A DNA stretch of 11,197 nucleotides from Methanomicrobiales archaeon (GCA_003160755.1 QEXZ01000042.1:1-11197), one strand, 5' to 3'; positions 1-6,291 are shown, counted from the first letter of the stretch. The notes: generated from the sequence alone by a model not told the origin. Program-made: numbers and translations.

Positions 1-217
1 TAACTCCGTTTGGTAGCCCCCATCGTTGGGGATCGAATACCGATTCATATTTTTTTTAGTACACATGCTTTGCAGTAGAAGTATAGGCTATATAAAGTTT
101 ATTAAATGTGACATTGTCAAACTAATTAGAAGAGGTAGAAAGGAATATATATATTTTCATAGCAAAGAAAGTGTTATTGGCAAGAAACTTTCCAAATCGC
201 CGAGATATTCCTCTATA
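1..217. other. Left edge, no supported gene
   Basis: I see no convincing gene here. An 86-residue reading frame starting at a TTG at 26 runs across the stretch, but it has no ribosome binding site, no recognisable domain, low-complexity codons, and ends inside the duplicated promoter block. At 18-31 there is a short hairpin (CCCCA, loop TCGT, TGGGG). The first 40 bases resemble 11079-11143 near the right end, sharing AGCCCCCA and GGATCGAA on either side of a hairpin. Confidence 0.5.
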
Positions 218-230
218 TTCCTATCCTGTT

Positions 231-992
231 GCATGTTTATTCTCGCCCCCTTTCACTCCTTCACCTTTCCATCCCGACCTTCGTAATTGGAAGTTAAAAC
301 AAAATTAATTAACTTATGAACTTAATTTTCATATATTGAACATATTTTTACAATTGTTGAATATATTTTTTAGAATATCTGATATTACGCTACAAGTGAT
401 AAATACCCTTAAATAGCCTAATTTGCACTCCTCTTATTTGAGGAGTCATGTTTACAAAAAATATTGCCGCACCAAATAAAACAAAAATATTTGCATCGCT
501 GGTTGGACTTTTATTGGTATTGCTAATGCTAATGACTGGTATTACACCAGCATCTGCGACTACAACTGTTAGTATCTCGCCATCCACACAAATAGTTTCA
601 CAAGAACAGAGTTTCACTATTAATATATCCATCGAGCCCGATACTGCAATTGCCGGTGCACAGTTCAATCTTCAGTTCAACAGCTCGATTATTAATGTGA
701 ACAGTGTGATGGAAGGTGAGCTGTTCAAGCAGAATGGTGCAAACACGCTCTTCAATCCTGGAACGATAGATAATGTAGCTGGAGTTGTTACACATGTTTG
801 GGGGAACATTCTTAATACATCGGGCGCACCGAAGAATGTATCAACCTCGGGCACTTTTGCAATTATTAACATAACCGCAAGCAACACTGCTGCTGGGACA
901 TCACCTCTTGCACTAATAGGCATATCACCTATCTCTGTTCTGGTTAGCGATCCCGAAGGCAATGCCGTGCCGATTAGTGTGATAAATGGAAC
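231..992 (+). repeat. Duplicated promoter + signal peptide + cohesin block, copy 1
   Basis: This block recurs at 4923-5691 in the same orientation. It covers about 215 bp of non-coding DNA upstream of the start codon and the first 545 bp of coding sequence, ending abruptly after the codons for VINGT, where the two proteins become unrelated. Similarity is patchy: 658-875 differs at only one base (723), while roughly 567-657 and 876-940 carry about 14 and 9 differences. That pattern suggests either duplication followed by gene conversion or repeated recombination. Confidence 0.93.
427..446 (+). promoter_or_regulatory. Hairpin burying the Shine-Dalgarno of the first cohesin gene
   Basis: A perfect 7-bp inverted repeat (ACTCCTC, loop TTATTT, GAGGAGT) ends one base before the ATG at 448. 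Its right arm holds AGGAG, the only Shine-Dalgarno-like sequence, at an unusually short spacing from the start. If the mRNA begins upstream of 427 the site would be sequestered. Possible TATA-like stretches lie at about 398-406 and 410-416. The second would place the start of transcription near 440, leaving the hairpin out of the RNA. The sequence is identical in the second copy at 5126-5145. Confidence 0.5.
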
Positions 993-1623
993 TTTTGCCA
1001 TAAGAGATATAACACCAACACCACCAGTAATATCGAATGTGGCTGCAACTGACATAACAAGCTCTTCTGCAAAGACAAAGATAATATGGGATACAGATGT
1101 AGCGGCAGATAGCTTGGTGAGGTATAGAACAGAATCAGGAATTTATAATAGTGTGAGTGATTCTACCTATGTTACTTCCCATTCCGTTGACCTTACTGAA
1201 TTAACACCAAGCACAACATACTACTACGTTGTGAACAGCACGGGTCAAAGCGGAAATTCAGACCAAAGCTCTGAATATAGCTTCACAACCTTGGAAGCAC
1301 CTACAATGCCCGAAATGCACGTTGGCGACATAACAATATCATCAAAATCTATCGGTCGTGGACGAAAGTACAAAGCAATAGCAACTATTCCAATACTCGA
1401 TTCCTCAGATAAGCCAGTGGATGTGGCAACGGTAAAAGGTCACTGGAGTGGAGCTTATAGCAGTAACACCGTTTCTGGGACTACAAGCAATGATGGAAAA
1501 GTAACATTCGAAACAAAATGGGTAAAAGGAGGAGGAATGTTTACCTTCACTGTGGATAATGTTCTCAAAGAGGGATGGACATACGACGAAAGTGCAAATA
1601 TCGAGACAAGCGATAGCATTTAA
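448..1623 (+). CDS. Secreted cohesin - fibronectin III - Ig-like protein
   Basis: This is a 391-residue exported protein with no membrane anchor. Residues 1-38 are a signal peptide (KTKIF, then a Leu-rich core, then ASA). Residues 39-183 match the cohesin fold family, the beta-sandwich that binds dockerin modules; typical landmarks are IAGAQFNLQFNSSIINV near 68-84 and the closing strand ISVINGTFAI. Residues 191-281 look like a fibronectin type III domain (PPVISNVAATDIT at the start, LTPSTTYYYVV near its end). Residues 287-385 resemble the small Ig-like domain often found at the end of secreted proteases and surface proteins (HVGDI, TVKGHWSG, TFTVDNV, WTYDESAN). The ATG at 448 is chosen because the signal peptide begins there. 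The first 180 residues are nearly identical to the protein at 5147, so the tails have been swapped behind a common cohesin. It could serve as a docking partner that brings an adhesive tail to a dockerin protein. The domain calls are good; the role is inferred. Confidence 0.88.
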   Translation: MFTKNIAAPNKTKIFASLVGLLLVLLMLMTGITPASATTTVSISPSTQIVSQEQSFTINISIEPDTAIAGAQFNLQFNSSIINVNSVMEGELFKQNGANTLFNPGTIDNVAGVVTHVWGNILNTSGAPKNVSTSGTFAIINITASNTAAGTSPLALIGISPISVLVSDPEGNAVPISVINGTFAIRDITPTPPVISNVAATDITSSSAKTKIIWDTDVAADSLVRYRTESGIYNSVSDSTYVTSHSVDLTELTPSTTYYYVVNSTGQSGNSDQSSEYSFTTLEAPTMPEMHVGDITISSKSIGRGRKYKAIATIPILDSSDKPVDVATVKGHWSGAYSSNTVSGTTSNDGKVTFETKWVKGGGMFTFTVDNVLKEGWTYDESANIETSDSI

Positions 1624-1704
1624 ACAAAATGCATTCTATCACAAACAATCTTTCCGTTCTCGCCCTTCTGAATCTCTGTTATAAATCCAGGCGACCCAAT
1701 CTTT

Positions 1705-2062
1705 GTGAGAGCAGATTATCCGAGACTGAAACCTGAAGATGTAGCGATTCCCATGCTGAACACGACAAAGGACATCATTGGTGACGAAATGGAGACGGTT
1801 GTCTCCGATAAATGGTTTTCAGTGGGCTCTCTTTTGGACTATATCGACGAAGAAATGGAGATAGAGGGGATATTCGAGAAATTTCTGAATATCGAAGCCT
1901 TTGTACGGTCAAAAGGTGAAAAAATCCACGTCACCGATTACCGATACCCCCCCTGAACTTGTGCCCCTGTTCAAAGACCTAAACGAGAAACTCAAAAGCA
2001 GAGGAATTAATCCAAAGGTACCGTGGTTGAACAATAAAATTCTGGAATTTTATTTTAAATGA
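1705..2062 (+). pseudogene. Frameshifted remnant, family not recognised
   Basis: A GTG at 1705 opens a good frame (RADYPRLKPEDVAIPML, EMETVVSDKWFSVGSLL) that stops at 1954-1956, directly after a run of seven C at 1947-1953. Dropping one C lets the frame continue for 35 more codons (ELVPLFKDLNEKLKSRGINP, ending LEFYFK) to a TGA at 2060-2062. That gives about 118 residues with coding-like composition throughout. The frame is also open upstream of the GTG for about 11 codons (to 1672), reading ISVINPGDPIFV, so this is probably the C-terminal part of a longer gene whose front is lost. I cannot name the family. It is rich in acidic residues, has no signal peptide or membrane segment, and looks cytoplasmic. 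The shift is either a real mutation, slippage at the C tract, or a sequencing error; I favour a decayed gene because no start or ribosome site precedes it. Confidence 0.6.
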
Positions 2063-2083
2063 TGTGAGAAATGTTAAATAAAT

Positions 2084-2179
2084 ACTGTAATATTGAAAAA
2101 ATTAATGAGAAGGGAAAAAAATTAAACCCTCCTTTATTTTTTAATTTTCTTATTTTTAAAAACCTTTTCTGGTCTTACT
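2084..2179. repeat. 96-bp conserved 3' flank, copy 1
   Basis: This stretch lies just past the end of the minus-strand secreted gene and overlaps its tail by two bases. It matches 3350-3445, which holds the same position relative to the broken second copy. I count 3 mismatches over 96 bases and no indels. The adjoining coding sequences are much less alike, so the non-coding flank is better conserved than the gene. Confidence 0.9.
2115..2148. terminator. Putative two-way terminator between converging genes
   Basis: An AT hairpin (AAAATTAAA at 2118-2126 with TTTAATTTT at 2140-2148) sits in T-rich sequence on both strands: a run of seven A at 2115-2121, which reads as T7 for minus-strand transcripts, and TTTATTTTTT at 2133-2142 for plus-strand ones. 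Archaeal termination uses T-runs, so this could stop the secreted gene at 2178 and rightward transcripts. It is repeated at 3381-3414. Confidence 0.4.
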
Positions 2180-2744
2180 AATCGCCATTCACGGGATAGG
2201 GATAGGTGATGTAGGTGGCCCAGTTCTTGCCAGGGAAGTCTATGCCGGTGGCCACGTTGCTACCGCAGCTTGACATGCCAGCCCAAGCGGTCTCGCACTC
2301 GGGCACGCACATGTCATCGATGCAGACCACCGCATGGGCCGCGATGAAGAGTCCAGTATCTAAGGGACCATAGATGACCTCCGTGACGCAGGGGTCGTAC
2401 TCATACTTGTAAGTGAATTTTCCTGGAATCGGGTTGCCGCCTAAATTTTTTCCCTTACCTTTTGCTTCGGTCTGAGGAATATCATCGGGCGAGCTGGCGA
2501 CGTGCAGGTGCGTTTCGGTCAAGCACCAGCCCTCAGCGATGACGTATTGGACATAGAGCTCACCACCACACCCTTCCCAGACGTAAACGTCGCCGACATC
2601 GATTGCCGAGTTAGGATTCCCGCCCCCAGCGGTCAATTCATATGCGGTCGGGGGGTGAACCGCTAATGTGTGCGGTATTGTTACTGCTGTTAAGAGAAGC
2701 ATTAATGCAATACATGCTATAGATATTTCTCTCATTCTTTTCAT
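2178..2744 (-). CDS. Secreted Cys-rich protein with a GNPIPGKF / AAHAVV / GKNWATY domain
   Basis: This is a 188-residue exported protein. The start at 2744 is fixed by a textbook ribosome site, AGGAGGTGA, at 2749-2757, five bases before the ATG, and by the signal peptide that follows (MKRMREI, a hydrophobic core, ending near HTLA). The mature part is one beta-rich domain I recognise as recurring in secreted archaeal and bacterial proteins but cannot assign a function to. Its conserved blocks are TETHLHVASSPDDIPQ (76-91), GNPIPGKF (103-110), LFIAAHAVV (132-140), ETAWA (151-155) and FPGKNWATYITY (170-181). Seven cysteines in the mature region suggest disulfides outside the cell. The gene is clearly more GC-rich than its neighbours, which hints at a foreign origin or different codon pressure. 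It ends in TAG followed at once by TAA; the broken copy at 3441 reads CAG TAA at that point. Confidence 0.8.
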   Translation of the reverse strand: MKRMREISIACIALMLLLTAVTIPHTLAVHPPTAYELTAGGGNPNSAIDVGDVYVWEGCGGELYVQYVIAEGWCLTETHLHVASSPDDIPQTEAKGKGKNLGGNPIPGKFTYKYEYDPCVTEVIYGPLDTGLFIAAHAVVCIDDMCVPECETAWAGMSSCGSNVATGIDFPGKNWATYITYPYPVNGD

Positions 2745-2812
2745 TTTCTCACCTCCTATTTTTTTTTGATCCATAGCTTTTTCTCTTTTGGTGCATACAT
2801 ATTCTAAGTCAC

Positions 2813-2851
2813 ACACCATAGGTGTAGATTGGAAAAGGCAATATAAAAAGG
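2813..2851 (-). promoter_or_regulatory. Likely promoter and palindrome of the secreted Cys-rich gene
   Basis: Reading leftward, a TATA-like TTTTTATATTG lies at about 2841-2851. It would place the transcription start near 2819 and leave a leader of roughly 75 bases that contains the strong ribosome site at 2749-2757. A perfect palindrome, ACACC-ATA-GGTGT (2813-2825), covers that predicted start and could be a repressor site. The TATA and palindrome are directly visible; their use is inferred. Confidence 0.4.
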
Positions 2852-2897
2852 TGTAAGGGCTTGGGGTAAGAAAAATAGGTAAGAACCTTAGATACAT

Positions 2898-3286
2898 ATG
2901 ACTCCGCAAGCCCCGTATGTGAACCTGAGCTAGGGGAAAAAGAAGAACTTTCACTCCCTGCGTGCATTGGATGACCGTCTGTTTAAGTATTACCACGATA
3001 AATTCCGGAAAAATGTGGATAAAATAGGGGTTAAAGGGAAATTAGAAGAACTCCGCCGAAACACAAAAACACGATTAGAAACTGCCAGAAAGGGGATTGA
3101 TACTTTCTTAGAAGAAATAAGTTCGAATCGAAAAGAGGAATTAGCCTTTAAAGGTAAGGGGGCTCATATTTTGCTTGGAGAGAACAAATAACGGTGTTGA
3201 GCAGGATTTACGTTCTATTAGGAGGCATGGTAGAAGATTGAAGGGAAATAAGGGGGAAAAGGTTTGCAGAGGTTAAAAAAGGGTCT
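2898..3286 (+). pseudogene. Decayed transposase-like reading frame
   Basis: An open frame can be followed from an ATG at 2898 (MTPQAPYVNLS), through an in-frame TAG at 2931-2933, to a TAA at 3189-3191. It reads KKKNFHSLRALDDRLFKYYH, then a basic, probably coiled-coil part (GKLEELRRNTKTRLETARKG). The frame shifts near 3189, where the continuation is NNGVEQDLRSIRRHGRRLKG, up to a TAA at about 3286. That NNGVEQ / R-x-IRRH / GNK pattern looks like the conserved end of a transposase catalytic domain, so I read this as the C-terminal part of a dead insertion sequence. I cannot assign the family, and no terminal repeats are evident. It lies between the intact and broken copies of the secreted gene and may have taken part in their duplication. 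Confidence 0.5.
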
Positions 3287-3349
3287 TTGGCATCTGCTGA
3301 GAATATTTTTGATGGCTCCAACCGCTGATGGTTGTTATAGTTCAGAACT

Positions 3350-3445
3350 ACTGTAATATTGAAAAGATTAATGAGAAGGGAAAAAAATTAAACCCTCCTT
3401 TATTTTTTAATCTTCTTATTTTTTAAAACCTTTTCTGGTCTTACT
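3350..3445. repeat. 96-bp conserved 3' flank, copy 2
   Basis: This is the partner of 2084-2179 (about 93 of 96 bases identical). It begins with ACTGTAATATTG and ends at the stop codon of the broken secreted-domain copy. It contains the same AT hairpin and T-rich runs as the first copy. Confidence 0.9.
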
Positions 3446-3833
3446 GCACGGCCTGCACGGTATAGGTGAAGTAGGTGGCCCAGTTCTTGCCGTCGAAGCC
3501 GTCGCCGTCACCCCAGGCGGTCTCGTACACGCGCTCACAATTGATGCTTTTGCCGACCACAGCATGGGCCGCGATGAAGAGTTCGGTGTCAGGCTCCCAG
3601 TCGTTCAGGTCAATTGTGTAGGTCCACCCAGGATGATTGTTTTTGTCGAATCGACCTGGAATCTGGTTGTGTTTTTTGTCCCGGAAGCTTTCTCGCCCAC
3701 GATGCTTAGCCCTCTAAGACCAAGTGGTTACTTTTTTTCTTGACACGTCGAAAATTTCAGCAACAAGTGTTTTCTTAAATCCTCTTCTCACAGCGCCAAC
3801 CATGGATTGCCGCTGTTCAGGAAGCAAGCGCAT
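3441..3833 (-). pseudogene. Transposase N-terminus fused in frame to a secreted-domain fragment
   Basis: From an ATG at 3833, with GGGGTGA eight bases upstream, a single frame of 131 codons runs to a TAA at 3441-3443, interrupted only by TAG at codon 40 (3714-3716). Codons 1-51 or so are a helix-turn-helix like those starting IS630-type transposases (MRLLPEQRQSMVGAVRRGF, then LVAEIFDVSRKKVTTWS, then RAKHRGRESFRDKKH). From NQIPGRF onward the frame is the last 80 residues of the protein family at 2178 (LFIAAHAVV, ETAWGDG, FDGKNWATYFTY). The insertion or deletion therefore replaced the signal peptide and the first half of the domain. With no export signal and an amber codon, the product is probably dead. 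The secreted part shares the GC-rich character of its intact relative; the transposase part does not. Confidence 0.7.
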
Positions 3834-4145
3834 GATTTTTTCACCCCTTATTTCTTCTTTAAGAGAATAAAAAGAAAATAGGGATGAAATAAAAGATTGC
3901 CCTGATGTGTAACCTTTTAGACTTTACTTAACAACACCGAAAACTTCAAATATCCTAATTTTGAATCGATTGTCACGCCTAAAAAATAATAAAAAAGGGT
4001 GTTTTGTAGAACCGAAATGCACACGCATAAGGTTGAGGAAAACAGAGATAAAAATAAAGAGCATAACCCCCATATTCCTACTTTTTGGGGAGTGGGCTTA
4101 GTAGCTGCTATCCGCCGCTCTACCTTTCACTATCTTCTTTGCGTC
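3834..4145. other. Intergenic, divergent upstream regions
   Basis: The stretch separates the chimeric pseudogene from the secreted protein at 4146. It contains the pseudogene's ribosome site (CACCCC on this strand at 3841-3846) and A-rich sequence at about 3980-3996. The frame of the next gene is open back to a GTG at 3999, but that extension has no domain and would bury the signal peptide. I see no clear TATA box or Shine-Dalgarno for the gene at 4146. Confidence 0.4.
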
Positions 4146-4871
4146 ATGAGAAAGAAGAGTATGATAATATGTATATGTGTCGTGGTGATGCTGATTAGTG
4201 GATTTTTTGGCGCAGTGGATATAGCAACGGCGGATGGTATATCAGGAGTGTGGACGATTAATGTGGATAATCTGACCAACGGACCTTATGTGATCAAGAA
4301 TTCAGGTTCATCAGATCCATTTGATTATGTAGGCAAGAGGATTGAGTTATTTACTGAACACTACATAGGATATGTGTTTGAACAGTATCGCAGACTGTTG
4401 GCAGGCTTTATCTCTCCTGGAGCTACTGGCACCATCTCAGGCACTGTAAAATATAACGGTACAGGCTTAGGCATACCAGGAGCAGCAGTAACTGCTAATG
4501 GATATTCTGACCCGGATGGAACAGATATTAATGGTGATTGCATAATATCAAACGTTCCCATAGGAACTTCTTACACGGTAACTGCTTCCAAATATGGTTA
4601 CACAACGCAATCGCAGGAAAATGTTGTAGTGTTGGAAAATCAAACAGCAATAGTTAACTTTCAATTAACCGAAGCACCTGATCTTGTTGGCTTTTGGCAT
4701 TTTGGGAAAGGCTCCGAAGAATACTTCAACGGCGCAATCGACGAAGTCAAGATTTACAACAGAACTGTGGTTGACAGTACGTATCCAAGCTATGATGTCA
4801 ATGAGGATGGTAAGGTTGACATTTTGGATACAACTATAGTGGTACAACACTTTGGAGAGATAACGAGTTAG
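4146..4871 (+). CDS. Secreted protein: carboxypeptidase-regulatory-like domain, collapsed LamG, half dockerin
   Basis: This is a 241-residue protein from the ATG at 4146, chosen because a signal peptide starts there (MRKKSMIICICVVVMLISGF, ending near ATA). Residues 30-92 match nothing I know. Residues 95-175 are a carboxypeptidase regulatory-like beta-sandwich (GTISGTVKYNGTGLGIPGAA, then IPGAAVTA, SNVPIGTSYTVTASKYGY). Residues 177-209 read LVGFWHFGKGS directly followed by EEYFNGAIDEVKIYNRT. These are the first and last pieces of a LamG/concanavalin-like domain with the roughly 120-residue middle missing. Residues 217-238 are one dockerin calcium loop and helix (DVNEDGKVDILD, ligands D217, N219, D221, D225, D228, then IVVQHFG); the usual second repeat is absent. 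It looks like a dockerin client of the neighbouring cohesins that has been shortened by in-frame deletion. Folding and binding are uncertain. No ribosome site is visible and the stop is TAG. Confidence 0.7.
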   Translation: MRKKSMIICICVVVMLISGFFGAVDIATADGISGVWTINVDNLTNGPYVIKNSGSSDPFDYVGKRIELFTEHYIGYVFEQYRRLLAGFISPGATGTISGTVKYNGTGLGIPGAAVTANGYSDPDGTDINGDCIISNVPIGTSYTVTASKYGYTTQSQENVVVLENQTAIVNFQLTEAPDLVGFWHFGKGSEEYFNGAIDEVKIYNRTVVDSTYPSYDVNEDGKVDILDTTIVVQHFGEITS

Positions 4872-4922
4872 AAGAAGTCTTTTAAAGAGATTAAACTATT
4901 AATAATTGATACCTATCCCTTT

Positions 4923-5691
4923 GTATGTTTATTCTCGCCCTTCCCCATACACTCCTCCACCTTTCCCTACCTACCTTCATGATTGATGTTATTAAAACAA
5001 AATTAATTAATTTATGAACTTAATCTGCCATAAATTGAACATATTTTTACAATTGTTGAATATATTTTTTAGAATATCTGATATTACGCTACAAATGATA
5101 AATACCCTTAAATAGCCTAATTTGCACTCCTCTTATTTGAGGAGTCGTGTTTACAAAAAATATTGCAGCACCAAATAAAACAAAAATATTTGCATCGCTG
5201 GTTGGACTTTTATTGGTATTGCTAATGCTAATGACGGGTATTACACCAGCATCTGCGACTACAACCGTTATTATCTCGCCATCCACACAAATAGTTTCTC
5301 AAGGTGAAAGTTTCTCTATTAATGTATCAATCGAGCCTGATACTGCAATCGCCGGCGCACAGTTCAATCTTCAGTTCAACAGCTCGATTATTAATGTGAA
5401 CAGTGTGATGGAAGGTGAGCTATTCAAGCAGAATGGTGCAAACACGCTCTTCAATCCTGGAACGATAGATAATGTAGCTGGAGTTGTTACACATGTTTGG
5501 GGGAACATTCTTAATACATCGGGCGCACCGAAGAATGTATCAACCTCGGGCACTTTTGCAATTATTAACATAACTGCATGCAACACTGCTGCTGGGCCAT
5601 CACCTCTTGCGCTAATAGGCAAACCACCTATTTCCGTTCTGGTTAGCGATCCCGAAGGCAATGCCGTGCCGATTAGTGTGATAAATGGAAC
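4923..5691 (+). repeat. Duplicated promoter + signal peptide + cohesin block, copy 2
   Basis: This is the second copy of 231-992. The upstream part differs mainly by small indels at its far end. From about 5035 to the start codon it is almost unchanged, including the hairpin next to the start. The shared sequence stops at the same codon (after VINGT), giving a sharp module border. The start codon differs: GTG here, ATG in copy 1. Confidence 0.93.
5126..5145 (+). promoter_or_regulatory. Hairpin burying the Shine-Dalgarno of the cohesin-dockerin gene
   Basis: The same ACTCCTC / GAGGAGT inverted repeat as at 427-446 ends one base before the GTG at 5147. The weaker start codon combined with a sequestered, very close ribosome site suggests low or conditional translation, if the hairpin is transcribed. 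Confidence 0.5.
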
Positions 5692-6277
5692 CGTGAAAGT
5701 AAACCGTGCGCCTGAACCCTCTGACACCTCACCGCCAATTGTAACTACTCCAAATGCTACCCTATATTTAATCCCGGATGACACAGACAACGACCCGAGA
5801 TGGGGCGAGACTTCTCAGCTTAACGTTACTATTACTGATGATAGCAGCATTTTAAGTGTTACAATAAACTTGTCTCAAATCGGTGGTTCGTCTGTTCAAC
5901 CAATGACGAATATAGGGGGCAATATCTGGTCTGTTACCACAAATGCATCTGCGAACACTGCAAGATGGACTGGAACAGCTTACGAACCCTATTGCCTACA
6001 GGTAAACGCAACCGATTTCTATGGCAATTCGAATACGTCGGTGAGTATAGAGCTAATGGTGATGAAGAATGGAGATGTTACAAGTGATGGCATTGTGGAC
6101 TTCGAAAGCGGGATTAGGATAATAAACCACGACTTCTATCCAGAAGATCCGACGTACAGTCTTCCCATTGATACGATTGCAGATGTTACTGGTGATGGCA
6201 TTGTGGACTTCGGAGATGGAATTAGGATAATAAACCACGACAACTATCCAGAAGATCCGAGCTATATATTAAAATAA
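5147..6277 (+). CDS. Secreted cohesin - Ig-like - dockerin adaptor protein
   Basis: This is a 376-residue exported protein starting at GTG. Residues 1-38 are the signal peptide and 39-184 the cohesin, nearly the same as in the first gene. Residues 195-305 form an Ig-like domain with many N-x-S/T sequons (PPIVTTPNATLYLIPDD, then LNVTITDDSSI, then LQVNATDFYGNS). Residues 310-376 form a complete dockerin: calcium loops DVTSDGIVDFES at 310-321 and DVTGDGIVDFGD at 346-357, each followed by the helix GIRIINHD and YPEDP. The two repeats are almost identical in DNA, 108 bp apart. Carrying a module that binds dockerins and a dockerin itself, it could join into chains or act as an adaptor between the anchored cohesin at 6292 and other proteins. 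Cohesin and dockerin modules on archaeal proteins are known from Archaeoglobus fulgidus. Its stop lies 14 bp before the next ATG, so the two are probably one operon. Confidence 0.9.
   Translation: MFTKNIAAPNKTKIFASLVGLLLVLLMLMTGITPASATTTVIISPSTQIVSQGESFSINVSIEPDTAIAGAQFNLQFNSSIINVNSVMEGELFKQNGANTLFNPGTIDNVAGVVTHVWGNILNTSGAPKNVSTSGTFAIINITACNTAAGPSPLALIGKPPISVLVSDPEGNAVPISVINGTVKVNRAPEPSDTSPPIVTTPNATLYLIPDDTDNDPRWGETSQLNVTITDDSSILSVTINLSQIGGSSVQPMTNIGGNIWSVTTNASANTARWTGTAYEPYCLQVNATDFYGNSNTSVSIELMVMKNGDVTSDGIVDFESGIRIINHDFYPEDPTYSLPIDTIADVTGDGIVDFGDGIRIINHDNYPEDPSYILK
6074..6265 (+). repeat. Tandem dockerin repeat, 108-bp period
   Basis: Two units of about 84 bp start at 6074 and 6182 and encode the two calcium-binding halves of the dockerin. 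They share long identical stretches (for example GTGATGGCATTGTGGACTTC) and differ at only a few bases. The halves of a dockerin are normally well diverged, so this points to recent duplication or homogenisation. Confidence 0.85.
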
Positions 6278-6280
6278 AAT

Positions 6281-6287
6281 AGGAGTG
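6281..6287 (+). promoter_or_regulatory. Ribosome binding site of the anchored cohesin gene
   Basis: AGGAGTG lies four bases before the ATG at 6292, inside the 14-bp gap after the upstream stop. It fixes the start and supports translation from a shared mRNA. Confidence 0.7.
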
Positions 6288-6291
6288 AAAG

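Noticed and set aside
12..45. Possible tRNA T-arm (GGGGATCGAATACC)
   Set aside because: The stem on the far side is missing and no acceptor, D or anticodon arm can be built around it.
26..286. 86-residue open frame starting at TTG
   Set aside because: No ribosome site, no domain, unnatural composition, and its end lies in the duplicated promoter block, whose second copy does not keep the frame.
672..1055. Minus-strand frame inside the first cohesin gene, repeated at 5371-5790
   Set aside because: Antisense shadow of the conserved cohesin coding sequence; it recurs only because the block is duplicated.
1947..2062. Programmed ribosomal frameshift at the C tract
   Set aside because: No stimulatory structure is evident and the front of the gene is missing, so decay or an error is simpler.
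2857..2920. Structured RNA or intron end (GGGCTTG with CAAGCCC; ACATA with TATGT)
   Set aside because: Pairing is possible but the two stems are mutually awkward, no group II or other known core is visible, and part of it can be read as the start of the transposase-like frame.
3999..4145. Upstream GTG start for the half-dockerin gene
   Set aside because: It would add 49 residues without a domain and place the signal peptide inside the protein.
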